Assembly (NCBI GenBank): GCA_019456305.1
Contig: VRUD01000033.1
Span: 1 to 43,920 of the forward strand
Direction of reading: 5' to 3'
DNA length: 43,920 nt
Source of the DNA: Cytophagales bacterium
GTDB lineage: Bacteria > Bacteroidota > Bacteroidia > Cytophagales > VRUD01
Each line of letters begins with the position of its first letter. Within the stretch, counting starts at the first letter, position 1. Of this stretch, positions 32,071-40,030 are shown piece after piece. The translations under genes were made by a program, and so were the position numbers. Under the pieces are notes generated by a model. That model was given only the letters and a program-made list of their open reading frames with translations. It was not told where the DNA came from and did not search any database.

Positions 32071-32397
32071 CGTAATAAGGAAATAAAGAAATTGGTTATT
32101 GGTTGGGTGGTCGGTTGGTTATAGTTGAATAGTTTTTAGTTCTGGTTTTATAGTTGTTTAGTTTGTTGCTCATCGTGCTCCTCCCGAGTACTCGGGACTG
32201 GTTTTAAAGGGTTGGAGTGGGGGTACGAATAATCTGGCAGCCTGCTATTCAGTCTCTATTCGTACCCCGACTACAACGCATAATCCCAGCAGAGTGGGAG
32301 CACGAGTAGCTACCGTTAAATGAAGCAAACCAAAAAACTAAAAAACTAAAACCAATAACTAAATAACCATAACTAAAAACTAACAAACTAATAACTA
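32071..32397. repeat. 300-bp nested word-repeat hairpin between FAH and M23 genes
   Basis: There is no gene. The left half has GGTTATTGGTTGGGTGGTCGG and TATAGTTGTTTAG words (32095-32165); the right half has ACTAAAAACTAAC and CCAATAACTAAATAACC complements (32325-32395). Inner pairs are TCGTGCTCCTCCC/GGGAGCACGA (32173-32185, 32297-32306) and GGGGTACGAATA/TATTCGTACCCC (32220-32231, 32257-32268). The palindrome TCCCGAGTACTCGGGA lies at 32182-32197. Confidence 0.85.
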
Positions 32398-34497
32398 ATG
32401 ATAATGAAGCAATTATTTTCAACTCTATTTATTATAGTTATAATAACAAATATCTATGCTCAAACAACTATAACCGAGATAAAGCAAACATCTATCAATC
32501 TACGTGCCGGCTACCCGCAAGATTTCTTCCAGTTTCCCATTATGCCAAATCAACAAAATTTTTTATCCGGGAACATGGGAGAAATAAGGGGAGATCATTT
32601 TCATGCCGGCATTGATATCAGAACTGGCGGAAAAACAGGATTACCGGTATATGCGGTAGCGGATGGATATGTTTACAGGATCAAAATTTCTTCAGGAGGC
32701 TATGGAAATGTATTATACATTGCTCATCCTGCTCATCCCGAATCCCCGGGATCACCAAAAGGTTACATTAGTGTTTATGCCCATCTTGAAAAATTTGATG
32801 GGCCCATTGCAACTTATGTAAGGAAGAAGCAATATCAAAATGAAAGTTTTCAAATCGAATTATTTCCTGACGCCAGACAATTTCCAGTAAAAAAAGGTCA
32901 GCAAATCGGACTTTCAGGCAATAGCGGCTCATCAAGAGGCCCGCACCTGCATTTTGAAATAAGAGATGATACAGAAAAGGCATTAAATCCTTTGTATTTT
33001 GGTTTTGATGAAATAAAAGATAATATTCCACCACGTTTTTATAAAATAGCGCTTCGTACGTTAGATATCAGATCAAGAATTAATGGTGAATTTGGAAGGT
33101 TGCAATTTATACCAATAATCTCAGACAAAAGCTCCCTAAAAGAAGGAAATAAAGGAAATAGGGGAGAAAAAGAAGGAAAGCAGTCAGCGTATATTATAGA
33201 AGAAACGATTAATGTTACCGGCTTAATTGGTATTGAAATAGAATCTTACGATCAGGTAAATCGTTCAAGACGTAAAATGGGAGTAAACTTTATAGAGTTA
33301 ATGATAGATGGTACACTATTATACCGTTATCATCTGGAAAAATTAAATTTCAACAAAACAAAAAATGTTAAAGTCCATATAGATTACGAAACAGCACTCA
33401 GAGAAAAGAGAAAATTTCAAAAATGTTACCTGGCAGATGGAAATGACTTAAAATGTTATCGTACGTTTGGTTTATTACCGGAACAGGCAGGACAAAAGGG
33501 GAAAATATTTATCAATGATACCCTGTTGCACGATGTAACGATCCGTATTTATGACGCTTATTATAATAGCGCTCAGATAAATTTAACTTTAAAAGGAGCG
33601 CCTTTAAAATTTGATATACACGGGCCTTTTCCACCACCATCTACTACCATCCGTTATAATGTGTTTGAAAATATTCTAAAAGTATCAGCAAAAGGTTTTT
33701 CTAATTATAATTCACCTGCACAAATATTTACCGGCAAATTTAAATACGAACTTGATGTAACCTATCATAAAAATAATGAAGTTGTCTGGTTGTGGGACTT
33801 ACGTAAAGGCCTTCCCGATTCAATGGATCTTTGTGGTATTACAAAAAAAATGACTTTTACTGAAATCATACCTTCAAACACTGAATTTTATTTTGACAAT
33901 GAAAAAATGAGCATCTATTTCCCCAAAAAAGCTCTTTTCGACACTTTATATTTACAAATCATCTCACCCCCCAAGTCTCCCTCTGCTAAAGGAGAGGGGG
34001 ACTTCTCCGCCTTGCAAAGCAATATGGCGCATGAACAAATCTATGAGATCAATGACCCGGCTGTTCCATTATATAAAAATATTTACATTACTTTAAAGCC
34101 AAAGCGTGAGGTGTTTGATAAAGCCAAGACCCGTGTTTATTATATTGAGGGAAAGGACAAATACGCTTATACCGGGGGAGTTTGGCAAGACAATAAAATA
34201 AAATTCAAAACCCGGCATTTAGGTAAATTTGTTTTATTAGCAGACACTATAGCCCCCATAATCAAGGTAATTATTAAAAATAGTCAGGAAGTCAAAGTAA
34301 AGATTGACGATGATCTTTCTGGTATAAAAAGTTTTATTGCAAGGGTCAATGACAAATGGTTGTTAATGAATTATGACCACAAAAGTAAGCTGCTTTGGTC
34401 AGAAAGATCAGATAAAAAAGTACCGCTTAAAGGAGAATTTAAAATTACTGTAACAGATAATGCGGGAAATGTTAGAACACAGATTACACAGATTTGA
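32398..34497 (+). CDS. Exported M23 (LytM-type) metallopeptidase
   Basis: A cell-wall peptidase candidate that would cut peptide cross-links in peptidoglycan or regulate amidases. The 699-residue protein has a signal peptide (1-21, ATG at 32398 or 32404), then the M23 domain (about 60-195) with Zn ligands in 'GDHFHAGIDIRTGG' (HxxxD) and 'GPHLHFEIRDD' (HxH), plus 'VYAHLEKFDG'. The remaining 500 residues are beta-sandwich domains ending in a putative Ig-like fold. Two segments look repeat-derived: 'AHPESPGSPK' (32730-32759) between 'LYIAHP' and 'YISVYAHL', and 'PPKSPSAKGEGDFS' (33966-34010). The last residues (RTQITQI) are encoded by the CACAGATTACACAGATT word. Confidence 0.92.
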   Translation: MIMKQLFSTLFIIVIITNIYAQTTITEIKQTSINLRAGYPQDFFQFPIMPNQQNFLSGNMGEIRGDHFHAGIDIRTGGKTGLPVYAVADGYVYRIKISSGGYGNVLYIAHPAHPESPGSPKGYISVYAHLEKFDGPIATYVRKKQYQNESFQIELFPDARQFPVKKGQQIGLSGNSGSSRGPHLHFEIRDDTEKALNPLYFGFDEIKDNIPPRFYKIALRTLDIRSRINGEFGRLQFIPIISDKSSLKEGNKGNRGEKEGKQSAYIIEETINVTGLIGIEIESYDQVNRSRRKMGVNFIELMIDGTLLYRYHLEKLNFNKTKNVKVHIDYETALREKRKFQKCYLADGNDLKCYRTFGLLPEQAGQKGKIFINDTLLHDVTIRIYDAYYNSAQINLTLKGAPLKFDIHGPFPPPSTTIRYNVFENILKVSAKGFSNYNSPAQIFTGKFKYELDVTYHKNNEVVWLWDLRKGLPDSMDLCGITKKMTFTEIIPSNTEFYFDNEKMSIYFPKKALFDTLYLQIISPPKSPSAKGEGDFSALQSNMAHEQIYEINDPAVPLYKNIYITLKPKREVFDKAKTRVYYIEGKDKYAYTGGVWQDNKIKFKTRHLGKFVLLADTIAPIIKVIIKNSQEVKVKIDDDLSGIKSFIARVNDKWLLMNYDHKSKLLWSERSDKKVPLKGEFKITVTDNAGNVRTQITQI
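32736..32751. repeat. 16-bp palindrome-family copy inside the M23 gene
   Basis: TCCCGAATCCCCGGGA has the same length and ends (TCCCG...CGGGA) as the 16-mers at 8055, 16165, 17229 and 32182, with a degenerate centre. It encodes 'PESPG', an extra loop between two conserved strands of the M23 fold. Confidence 0.6.
33973..34004. repeat. Inverted repeat inside the M23 gene C-terminal region
   Basis: AAGTCTCCCTCT (33973-33984) and AGAGGGGGACTT (33993-34004) are inverted with one mismatch, preceded by a CCCCCC run. The form resembles the CCCC-start elements in argS and the PP2C gene. It stays in frame. Confidence 0.65.
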
Positions 34498-34836
34498 GAG
34501 ATAGATTAGGGTTAGCTGTTAGCTGTTAGCTGTTAGCTGTTAGCAATAGATTTGATAACACAAAATCAAAATGAAGAACTTTAGAAGATTGAAAATTTGG
34601 GAACGAGGAATGGAATCTGTTAGCTTTTAGCTATTAGCTTTTGGCTTTTAGCTAACAGCTAACAGCTTTTTGAACGGTTGCATGAAGAGCAACGCATGAT
34701 CAACAGTTTCATTATTACACTGAAATTAACGGGCTAACCCTAACAGCTAACAGCTAACGGTTATTATCCAATATCTCACCCTGCGGGTGACCAGCCGAAG
34801 GCTGGCAATATCATACATCAAACATCCGGATTCCCA
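34498..34836. repeat. GTTAGCT word-repeat region around a gene relic
   Basis: Four tandem GTTAGCT words (34514-34541) face AACAGCTAACAGC copies (34655-34677 and 34741-34758). GTTAGCTTTTAGCTATTAGC words fill 34619-34640. The ends of a four-helix-bundle gene lie on both sides of that filling. There is no intact gene. Confidence 0.8.
34571..34737 (+). pseudogene. Relic of a four-helix-bundle (23S IVS-like) protein gene, middle replaced by repeat
   Basis: ATG 34571 reads 'MKNFRRLKIWERGMES', the typical N-terminus of this family, then meets a stop inside the GTTAGCT repeat. After the repeat (from about 34670) another frame reads 'LFERLHEEQRMINSFIITLK', the typical family C-terminus ('LxELHEEQKMINSFI'), and stops at 34735-34737. 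About 80 residues of the core are missing and replaced by some 50 bp of repeat. It is non-functional. Confidence 0.65.
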
Positions 34837-36333
34837 TCATCCCAACAATATCCCTGCGATCGTAGCGGTAATCAGAGAGACAATGGCTCCTCCGAACATG
34901 GCTTTAAGCCCTATTTTAGCAAGGTCGGTTTTTCTCTTTGGAGATATGGCGCTGATACCACCGATCTGAATACCTATAGAAGCAAAATTGGCAAATCCAC
35001 ACAGGGCATAGGTTGATATAATAACGGCTCGCTGGCTTAAGACACCCTCCTGCATATAAGAGGTTAAGGTACCATAGGCAACAAATTCGTTCAGGGATAA
35101 TTTAATTCCGATCAAATTGCCAACATAGGCGGCATCTTGCCAGGATACGCCCATCAAAAAGGCGATGGGCCTTAAAACAGTGCCAAAAAGCGTTCTTAAT
35201 GATCCGGGAAAATAACCTGAATATTCTCCTTCTGCAGGAGACATACCACGTCCTACATAATCGTAATGTTCTCCGCTAAAAATTTTAAAATCTATCCAGT
35301 AATCAACTTTATTAAGGATTAGATCAGCAACAGCAATCAATGCAATAAAGCCAATTAACATACCACCAACGTTCACAGCTAACTTCAACCCGTCTGTGAT
35401 ACCATTGGTGGCCGCCTCAATAGGATTTTCTCCCACTTTAATATCGGGTAATTTTAGATCACCTGCTGTTTGTGAATGCTGCAGCTCAGGGTAGATTATT
35501 TTTCCAACAACCAAAGCCCCGGGTGCGGCCATAACACTTGCAGCAATAAGGTGTCCTGCAGGGATGCCCATTGCGATGTATCCTGCCAAAACGCCACCGG
35601 CTATGGTAGCAAAGCCGCCTACCATTATGGTTAAGAGCTCTGAGCGTGTCATGTTGTCAAGAAAAGGTTTGATCAAAAGAGGCGCTTCGGTTTGGCCTAC
35701 AAAAATGTTAGCACTGCAGGAAAGCGTTTCTGCCCCACTGGTACCAATAGTCCATCGCATAAATTTACTTAATGCTTCAATAACTACTTGCATCAATCCA
35801 AAATAATAAAGTACGCTCATCAAACCACCAAAAAAGATGATTGTAGGCAGTACCTTAAAAGCGAACTGGAATCCAAATCCGGGCCAGAAAGAATTCGTGT
35901 CAGGGAAGAAGTAATTTGGGTCAGCTAAATTGCCAAATAAAAACTTTGCTCCATAATCTGAGAGGCTCAAAAAATAGGCAACCTTAGTACTGAGGGAATC
36001 AAAAATTCTCTGACCATGCAGATCATTTACAATCAGGTAAGCTACACCTCCGATAAGTAACAGTACCCCTGCATATTTTTTGATAACTGTGCTTAATTTG
36101 AAGGAGGTATTTTTCTTGAACTGATCTTTTAAGATAAAGATAATGATCAATGAAGTTAGTATACCCATCCCAACAAAGCTCCACCAATCATCTTTCAATA
36201 CGATAACAGCAAACAGAAATTGCAGCCCTATTCCCCAGAAAATCTGTCTAAAATTTATTTTTCTTTTATGGTATGATAATAGCCATGCAATAAATAGAAT
36301 GGAGATAAGGCCAACTACGTTGATGAAATTCAT
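34837..36333 (-). CDS. NupC-family concentrative nucleoside transporter
   Basis: Inner-membrane symporter taking up nucleosides with Na+ or H+. The 498 residues contain many hydrophobic helices and the family core: 'GFGFQFAFKVLPTIIFFGGL', 'GTSGAETLSCSANIFVGQTE' followed by APLLIKPF, 'GFATIAGGVLAGYIAMGIPA' and 'YALCGFANFASIGIQIGGIS'. These match the CNT nucleoside- and ion-binding hairpins (E-x-x-S-C-S-A-N and Q-T-E). E. coli NupC is 400 residues; the extra 80 are mainly at residues 95-160 and 370-410, common in Bacteroidota. It follows a DUF151 nuclease gene on the same strand, 7 bases away, so the two are likely co-transcribed. Confidence 0.93.
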   Translation of the reverse strand: MNFINVVGLISILFIAWLLSYHKRKINFRQIFWGIGLQFLFAVIVLKDDWWSFVGMGILTSLIIIFILKDQFKKNTSFKLSTVIKKYAGVLLLIGGVAYLIVNDLHGQRIFDSLSTKVAYFLSLSDYGAKFLFGNLADPNYFFPDTNSFWPGFGFQFAFKVLPTIIFFGGLMSVLYYFGLMQVVIEALSKFMRWTIGTSGAETLSCSANIFVGQTEAPLLIKPFLDNMTRSELLTIMVGGFATIAGGVLAGYIAMGIPAGHLIAASVMAAPGALVVGKIIYPELQHSQTAGDLKLPDIKVGENPIEAATNGITDGLKLAVNVGGMLIGFIALIAVADLILNKVDYWIDFKIFSGEHYDYVGRGMSPAEGEYSGYFPGSLRTLFGTVLRPIAFLMGVSWQDAAYVGNLIGIKLSLNEFVAYGTLTSYMQEGVLSQRAVIISTYALCGFANFASIGIQIGGISAISPKRKTDLAKIGLKAMFGGAIVSLITATIAGILLG

Positions 36334-36340
36334 TAATAAT

Positions 36341-36937
36341 TTAGTTTCTTTTACTCAACTCGTCCCTCACCCGTGCTGCGTTTTCATAATCTTCTTTTTT
36401 CACCGCATCATTCAGGAGCGCTTTTAATTGTTCGGCAGTCATATCTTTCAAATCCTTTACGCGAGGTGGTTGCGCTTTACGTATTTTTCTCTCGCTGAAT
36501 TCCCCCTGTTCACTTTCAGGTTCTTCACTCAAAATGATACCGGCTTCTGACAAGATTTCCTCAAAAGTGTAAATGGGTACGTTGAAACGCAAGCCTATGG
36601 CGATGGCATCAGAAGGCCTGGCATCTATATCAAAAGTCTTCTTTCCGTTAGCACATACGATCTTAGCGAAAAAAATACCTTCTTTAAGGTTGGCAATGAC
36701 TATCTCTTCAATAGAAAACTTGAATTTAAGAGCAAAAGATTTAAACAGGTCATGGGTCATAGGCCTGCTTGGAGTGATCTTTTCCATTTCAATAGCGATA
36801 GCTTGCGCTTCAAACATGCCAATGATAATGGGCAGCCTGCGGTTTCCTCCTTCCTCTCCCAAAACCAGCGCAAACGATCCTGTTTGAGACTGGCTTGACG
36901 AAAGCCCTAAAATTTCCAACTTTATTTTTTTATCCAA
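36341..36937 (-). CDS. Bifunctional nuclease-domain (DUF151) protein with UvrB/UvrC motif
   Basis: The 198-residue protein has the DUF151 domain in residues 1-135: 'GSFALVLGEEGGNRRLPIII' then GMFEAQAIA, 'RPMTHDLFKSFALKF' and 'DARPSDAIAIGLRFNVPIY', followed by a charged linker and a C-terminal helix pair 'LNDAVKKEDYENAARVRDEL', a UVR motif as in UvrB/UvrC and McsA. Plant and mycobacterial DUF151 members show DNase/RNase activity; the UVR helix pair probably binds a partner. This combination is the standard Bacteroidota form. It sits directly upstream of the nucleoside transporter, so a nucleic-acid salvage role is possible. Confidence 0.92.
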   Translation of the reverse strand: MDKKIKLEILGLSSSQSQTGSFALVLGEEGGNRRLPIIIGMFEAQAIAIEMEKITPSRPMTHDLFKSFALKFKFSIEEIVIANLKEGIFFAKIVCANGKKTFDIDARPSDAIAIGLRFNVPIYTFEEILSEAGIILSEEPESEQGEFSERKIRKAQPPRVKDLKDMTAEQLKALLNDAVKKEDYENAARVRDELSKRN

Positions 36938-36954
36938 TTTGTGAATTTGTTTTT

Positions 36955-37095
36955 GATTACGATACGAATAGGGTATAATGCTAATATACTAATTTATACT
37001 AATGATACGAATATTTTTACTCTGCTTCTTAATATAGATTTCTTTATTAGTATCATTAGTATTCATTCGTATATTAGCATTTTATTATTAGTATT
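36955..37095. repeat. Word-repeat hairpin with TACTAAT and GATACGAATA words
   Basis: GATACGAATAGGGTATAATG, ATATACTAATTTATACTAAT and GATACGAATA (36959-37013) face TATTAGTATCATTAGTATTC, ATTCGTATATTAGCA and TTATTAGTATTATG (37046-37096). It lies between etfA and the DUF151 gene and has no gene. Confidence 0.8.
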
Positions 37096-37099
37096 ATGA

Positions 37100-38080
37100 T
37101 TATTTCTTCAATTTCTTAGCCGCTTCAATCAGCTTAGGTACTACCTGGAAAGCGTCTCCCACAATGCCATAATCGGCTGCTTTAAAAAACGGAGCTTCCG
37201 GGTCTTTATTGACCACTGCCATCACTTTGGAAGAATTTACTCCCGCTAAATGTTGTATTGCCCCGGATATTCCTATAGCCAAATATAAATTGGGGCCAAC
37301 CGTTTTCCCGGTTTGGCCAACATGCTCATCTTCCGGCCGCCAGCCTGCATCAGACACAGGTTTGGAGCAGGCTGTAGCTGCTCCCAATAATTCAGCCAAT
37401 TCTTCGATCATGCCCCAATTTTCAGCGCCTTTTAATCCCCTGCCGCCTGACACTACAATATCTGCCTCAGTGACTGACAATTTAGCTTTTGACTTTTTAA
37501 CTTCTTTTACGGTTTCTTTGAAATATTTATCTTCTAACTTGGGTTCGTAGGTTTCTATTGAAGCCGAACCGCCTGATTCGGTGATCTTATATGAATTAGG
37601 TTTGACAGATAATATCTTAAATTCATTTAATAGCGCTACATATACGAAACCTTTACCTGAATATACGCTTCTTTTAACTACTAAACCTTTCTTTACTTCA
37701 GGAAGTTCCACTACACCTGCGCCATAGCTTGCGTTGAGCTTTGTCGCCAGGCGGGAGGCAATTGCCTGCCCGTTAAAAGTATGGGACAAGATCAAAGCTT
37801 TTGCCTGCTCTTTCTCTGCTATTTGAGCAATGGCAGATGCGTATCCCTGGAGCGAAAATTGTTTCAGCTTTTCGCTTTTTACGCTGATCACTTTTTGGGC
37901 TCCATATTTTCCGAGATCTTTCAGATCCGGATCGGATGCCAACCCGATTGAAATGGCAGTAACGTCTGCTTTTAGCAGACCAGCTACATCCGTGGCGTAA
38001 GTAATAGCCTCAAATGTAGCTTTTTTAAATACGCCATCCCAATTTTCTGCGAATACTAGTACGGACATTTTTTTGTTCAA
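37100..38080 (-). CDS. etfA: Electron transfer flavoprotein alpha subunit
   Basis: FAD-binding subunit of the EtfAB heterodimer that takes electrons from acyl-CoA dehydrogenases and related enzymes to the quinone pool. The 326-residue protein has an N-terminal Rossmann-like domain ('SVLVFAENWDGVFKKATFEA') and the C-terminal FAD signature 'VSGGRGLKGAENWGMIEELA', 'SDAGWRPEDEHVGQTGKTVG', 'YLAIGISGAIQHLAGVNSSK', 'VVNKDPEAPFFKAADYGIVG'. Length is normal. Its partner etfB normally lies next to it; here 2.7 kb of defence-like genes separates them on the same strand. mazF-like toxin is 6 bases upstream. Confidence 0.97.
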   Translation of the reverse strand: MNKKMSVLVFAENWDGVFKKATFEAITYATDVAGLLKADVTAISIGLASDPDLKDLGKYGAQKVISVKSEKLKQFSLQGYASAIAQIAEKEQAKALILSHTFNGQAIASRLATKLNASYGAGVVELPEVKKGLVVKRSVYSGKGFVYVALLNEFKILSVKPNSYKITESGGSASIETYEPKLEDKYFKETVKEVKKSKAKLSVTEADIVVSGGRGLKGAENWGMIEELAELLGAATACSKPVSDAGWRPEDEHVGQTGKTVGPNLYLAIGISGAIQHLAGVNSSKVMAVVNKDPEAPFFKAADYGIVGDAFQVVPKLIEAAKKLKK

Positions 38081-38086
38081 ATTTAA

Positions 38087-38473
38087 TTAATTATGGATTT
38101 TTTTCTTACTCTTTTTTCTTTCTATCAAACGTTTTATTTTCTCTTGTACTTTTGTAAATAATTCATCTTTTACAAGGCTAAACTTTTTTACAATTCTTGC
38201 TTGGTGAATAGTAAAAAGTTTATGAGTTTTTATGATTGACCTTTCTGGAAGTGTACCTGTTTCTAAATCCCGGTTGGTTAAAGCAACTGAATAACTATCT
38301 TTATATTGACTGCTTGTAATTACACATACTATTACGTCTTCAAAATTCTTGTTATAATCATTATTAGAAATTATTAACACAGGTCGTTTTTTTGTTGCAC
38401 TTAAATCGGAATATGGAAATGGCACAAGTACGATTTCCTTTTGTTTATAGTTTATCCCAGGCACTTTTTTCAT
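38087..38473 (-). CDS. MazF/PemK-family mRNA interferase toxin
   Basis: A 128-residue protein of the CcdB/MazF fold. 'QKEIVLVPFPYSDLSATKKR' then PVLIISN is the typical start (the PFPYSD... KRP.lvl pattern), and 'VIVCVITSSQYKDSYSVAL' forms the next strands; 'GTLPERSIIKTHKLFTIHQA' has the conserved Ser-x-I-x-T-H region. These toxins cleave mRNA at short sites. The predicted antitoxin is encoded upstream and overlaps its start by 29 bases. It lies directly before etfA, as part of an island between etfB and etfA. Confidence 0.88.
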   Translation of the reverse strand: MKKVPGINYKQKEIVLVPFPYSDLSATKKRPVLIISNNDYNKNFEDVIVCVITSSQYKDSYSVALTNRDLETGTLPERSIIKTHKLFTIHQARIVKKFSLVKDELFTKVQEKIKRLIERKKSKKKIHN

Positions 38474-38663
38474 TCTTCCAATTATCGTTGATTGAATATT
38501 CAGTTAAATCTTCAGTGTATTCTTTCATAAAAAGACCATATCTATCTTCATACAATAAGTCAATTAACCTATTGAACTTATCTAATAATTTTGTATCTTT
38601 TAAAAGCTCAACTCTTTTTTTAAGGTCCTGGTATTCACTTAATGGTATTTGTATCGTTTTCAT
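38445..38663 (-). CDS. Putative antitoxin to the MazF-like toxin
   Basis: A 72-residue protein with no clear DNA-binding domain. The N-terminus 'MKTIQIPLSEYQDLKKRVEL' recalls the short N-terminal strand of several MazE/Phd-like antitoxins, and the rest is helical and charged, ending Trp-Asp-Lys-Leu. The 29-base overlap with the toxin gene and the antitoxin-first order support the assignment. A -7 box TATCTTTG lies at 38699-38692, 29 bases before the ATG. Confidence 0.7.
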   Translation of the reverse strand: MKTIQIPLSEYQDLKKRVELLKDTKLLDKFNRLIDLLYEDRYGLFMKEYTEDLTEYSINDNWKNEKSAWDKL

Positions 38664-38691
38664 AAAATATTTTTTTATAATTTAGTTTGTA

Positions 38692-38699
38692 CAAAGATA
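38692..38699 (-). promoter_or_regulatory. Possible -7 box for the MazF-like toxin-antitoxin pair
   Basis: Minus-strand TATCTTTG matches TAnnTTTG and lies about 29 bases before the antitoxin ATG. No clear TTTG is found at the -33 distance. Confidence 0.35.
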
Positions 38700-38757
38700 C
38701 GAAACTTTTTTCTTTATTAAGAATTGATGTTAAACTCATGGTCGTCTTTTTAAATGT

Positions 38758-38892
38758 GTGGCAACGTGCAGCGGTATGGCAAGTGCCTGACCTTCCGACC
38801 GTTACTTATTTATTTTGCTTGTAATAACTTTCAATTATATAAATTATTTACCAAATTGCAATAAGGGCATTTGCTATACTGCATGTTGGCGG
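38758..38892 (-). mobile_element. attC-like recombination site downstream of the HSDR_N nuclease gene
   Basis: On the minus strand it starts CCGCCAACATGCAGTATAGC (38892-38873) and ends ACCGCTGCACGTTGCCAC (38775-38758). The arms pair as ATGCAG..TAT.GCAA.TGCC against GGCA.TTGC.ATA..CTGCA with three extra bases on one side, as in attC extrahelical bases. GCCAAC and GTTGCC are the outer boxes. The loop is about 75 bases. It begins 18 bases after the nuclease stop codon. At about 130 bp it is within the normal size range. Confidence 0.55.
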
Positions 38893-39919
38893 TTCGTGCT
38901 TTTGTCATGTCATTCGTTAATACTAATTTTCTTATTGTCTCCGTGTCCATTAATTTTGATTTCCCCAACACGTTCTAAGGTTTTTAAATTCGCCCCAATA
39001 CTACCAGATAGTTCATTTGTACAACCAAAATGCGAGACACATTTCTTTTTTAATTCTCCCCAGGTAACTATCTTCTCTTCTTGAATATAGTTAAGCATCT
39101 TATTTATCAAATTATTGGGATTTTCTAATTGCTTTTTGTAAGCAGCAAAATACTTAGGATGATTTTCCTTGGGAATTGTTTTGCGAGATTGATATCCTGT
39201 TTTCTCAGAATTATTGTCGGTACTTGATTTTTCTGGTGTAGTGAATAATCGTGAACTTTCTTGTAGCTTACCTGTGACAAATTTTTCTATTTCAGCAAAT
39301 TCATAAGTATGTTCCGAATTTTCTAAGTCAGAGTTAAGAAACTCAATAAAGGTTTCTTTTAATCTGTTGGGATTACTAACAATATTGTCCCATGCTGTAA
39401 TTAATTTGTCACGTTTATCTGAAAGAGTTTTTAATTTAGGAAAGTTGCTAAATGAAATTGTATTTAACCTTGCTTCAATTTCTGCTGTGCTGTCTTTTTC
39501 AAAATCAATTTCCCAAATTATTCTGTCGTGTAATTTTGTATCCTCCTCAAATGCTTTGAACAATATCCATTTCATTCCATCTGTCAGTATTCCATATTGC
39601 TTGCCTTGATTGGTGCAATATCTTGCAAGTTGTCCGATATGGTCTTTAAGTTTAGGAGAAATCTTTTTTGCTTCAATGTATGCAATATCTTTGTCATTAG
39701 TTCTTAATGTATAATCAGGTATATCCTTTTCGTCTGTCGGAGAATTAGGAATAACAAAGTCAGTTGTCCAACCGAGTTGATTTAAAACTGGATCAATAAG
39801 ATGCATTCTTACTGCGGCTTCATTTTTTTCATAAATGTTTCTGTTTTTAGAAACCTTTGTTTTGTTTTGTTCAATGATGTCATTCATAATATTATCGTTT
39901 TTTCAGCATTACCGCCAAC
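38765..39919 (-). mobile_element. Candidate lone integron-type gene cassette (HSDR_N nuclease cargo)
   Basis: A GTTGGCGG core (39920-39913, minus strand) lies 25 bases before the nuclease ATG, and the attC-like site follows the stop. The core matches the inner attC box GTTGGCGG (38885-38892, plus strand) in inverted form, as cassettes require. Cutting at G^TT gives 1155 bp. No integrase is in the window. It sits within the etfB-etfA island. Confidence 0.5.
38910..39887 (-). CDS. Stand-alone HSDR_N-type restriction nuclease-fold protein
   Basis: The 325-residue protein has the PD-(D/E)XK region of type I restriction enzyme R subunits: 'EAAVRMHLIDPVLNQLGWTT' (residues 24-43), 'DEKDIPDYTLRTNDKDIAYI' then EAKK, giving Asp and Glu-x-Lys of the active site (about 52-75), and 'GQLARYCTNQGKQYGILTDG' then MKWILF. 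It lacks the helicase part of HsdR. The C-terminal 80 residues ('KTIPKENHPKYFAAYKKQLE') may be DNA-binding. Likely a defence or nucleic-acid-processing enzyme. It is carried between an attC-like site and a core, so it seems to be cassette cargo. Confidence 0.85.
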   Translation of the reverse strand: MNDIIEQNKTKVSKNRNIYEKNEAAVRMHLIDPVLNQLGWTTDFVIPNSPTDEKDIPDYTLRTNDKDIAYIEAKKISPKLKDHIGQLARYCTNQGKQYGILTDGMKWILFKAFEEDTKLHDRIIWEIDFEKDSTAEIEARLNTISFSNFPKLKTLSDKRDKLITAWDNIVSNPNRLKETFIEFLNSDLENSEHTYEFAEIEKFVTGKLQESSRLFTTPEKSSTDNNSEKTGYQSRKTIPKENHPKYFAAYKKQLENPNNLINKMLNYIQEEKIVTWGELKKKCVSHFGCTNELSGSIGANLKTLERVGEIKINGHGDNKKISINE

Positions 39920-40030
39920 TTGTATATATATCCCCTCTTATATAACTTAAATTTACACACCCCATAGAGTCGTGTATATTCATATTTTGTTAATAACTGC
40001 GACTTAAAAGTCGCGTCACAAATGCGATTG

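Noticed and set aside
34510-34760. GTTAGCT tandem words as a possible CRISPR array
   Set aside because: The words are 7 bases with no unique spacers and occur in both orientations, so this is a word hairpin and not CRISPR.
37745-37772. Palindromic CGGGAGGCAATTGCCTGCCCG stretch in etfA
   Set aside because: It encodes residues that fit the normal EtfA sequence ('IASRLATKL'), with no extra length, so I do not count it as an insertion.
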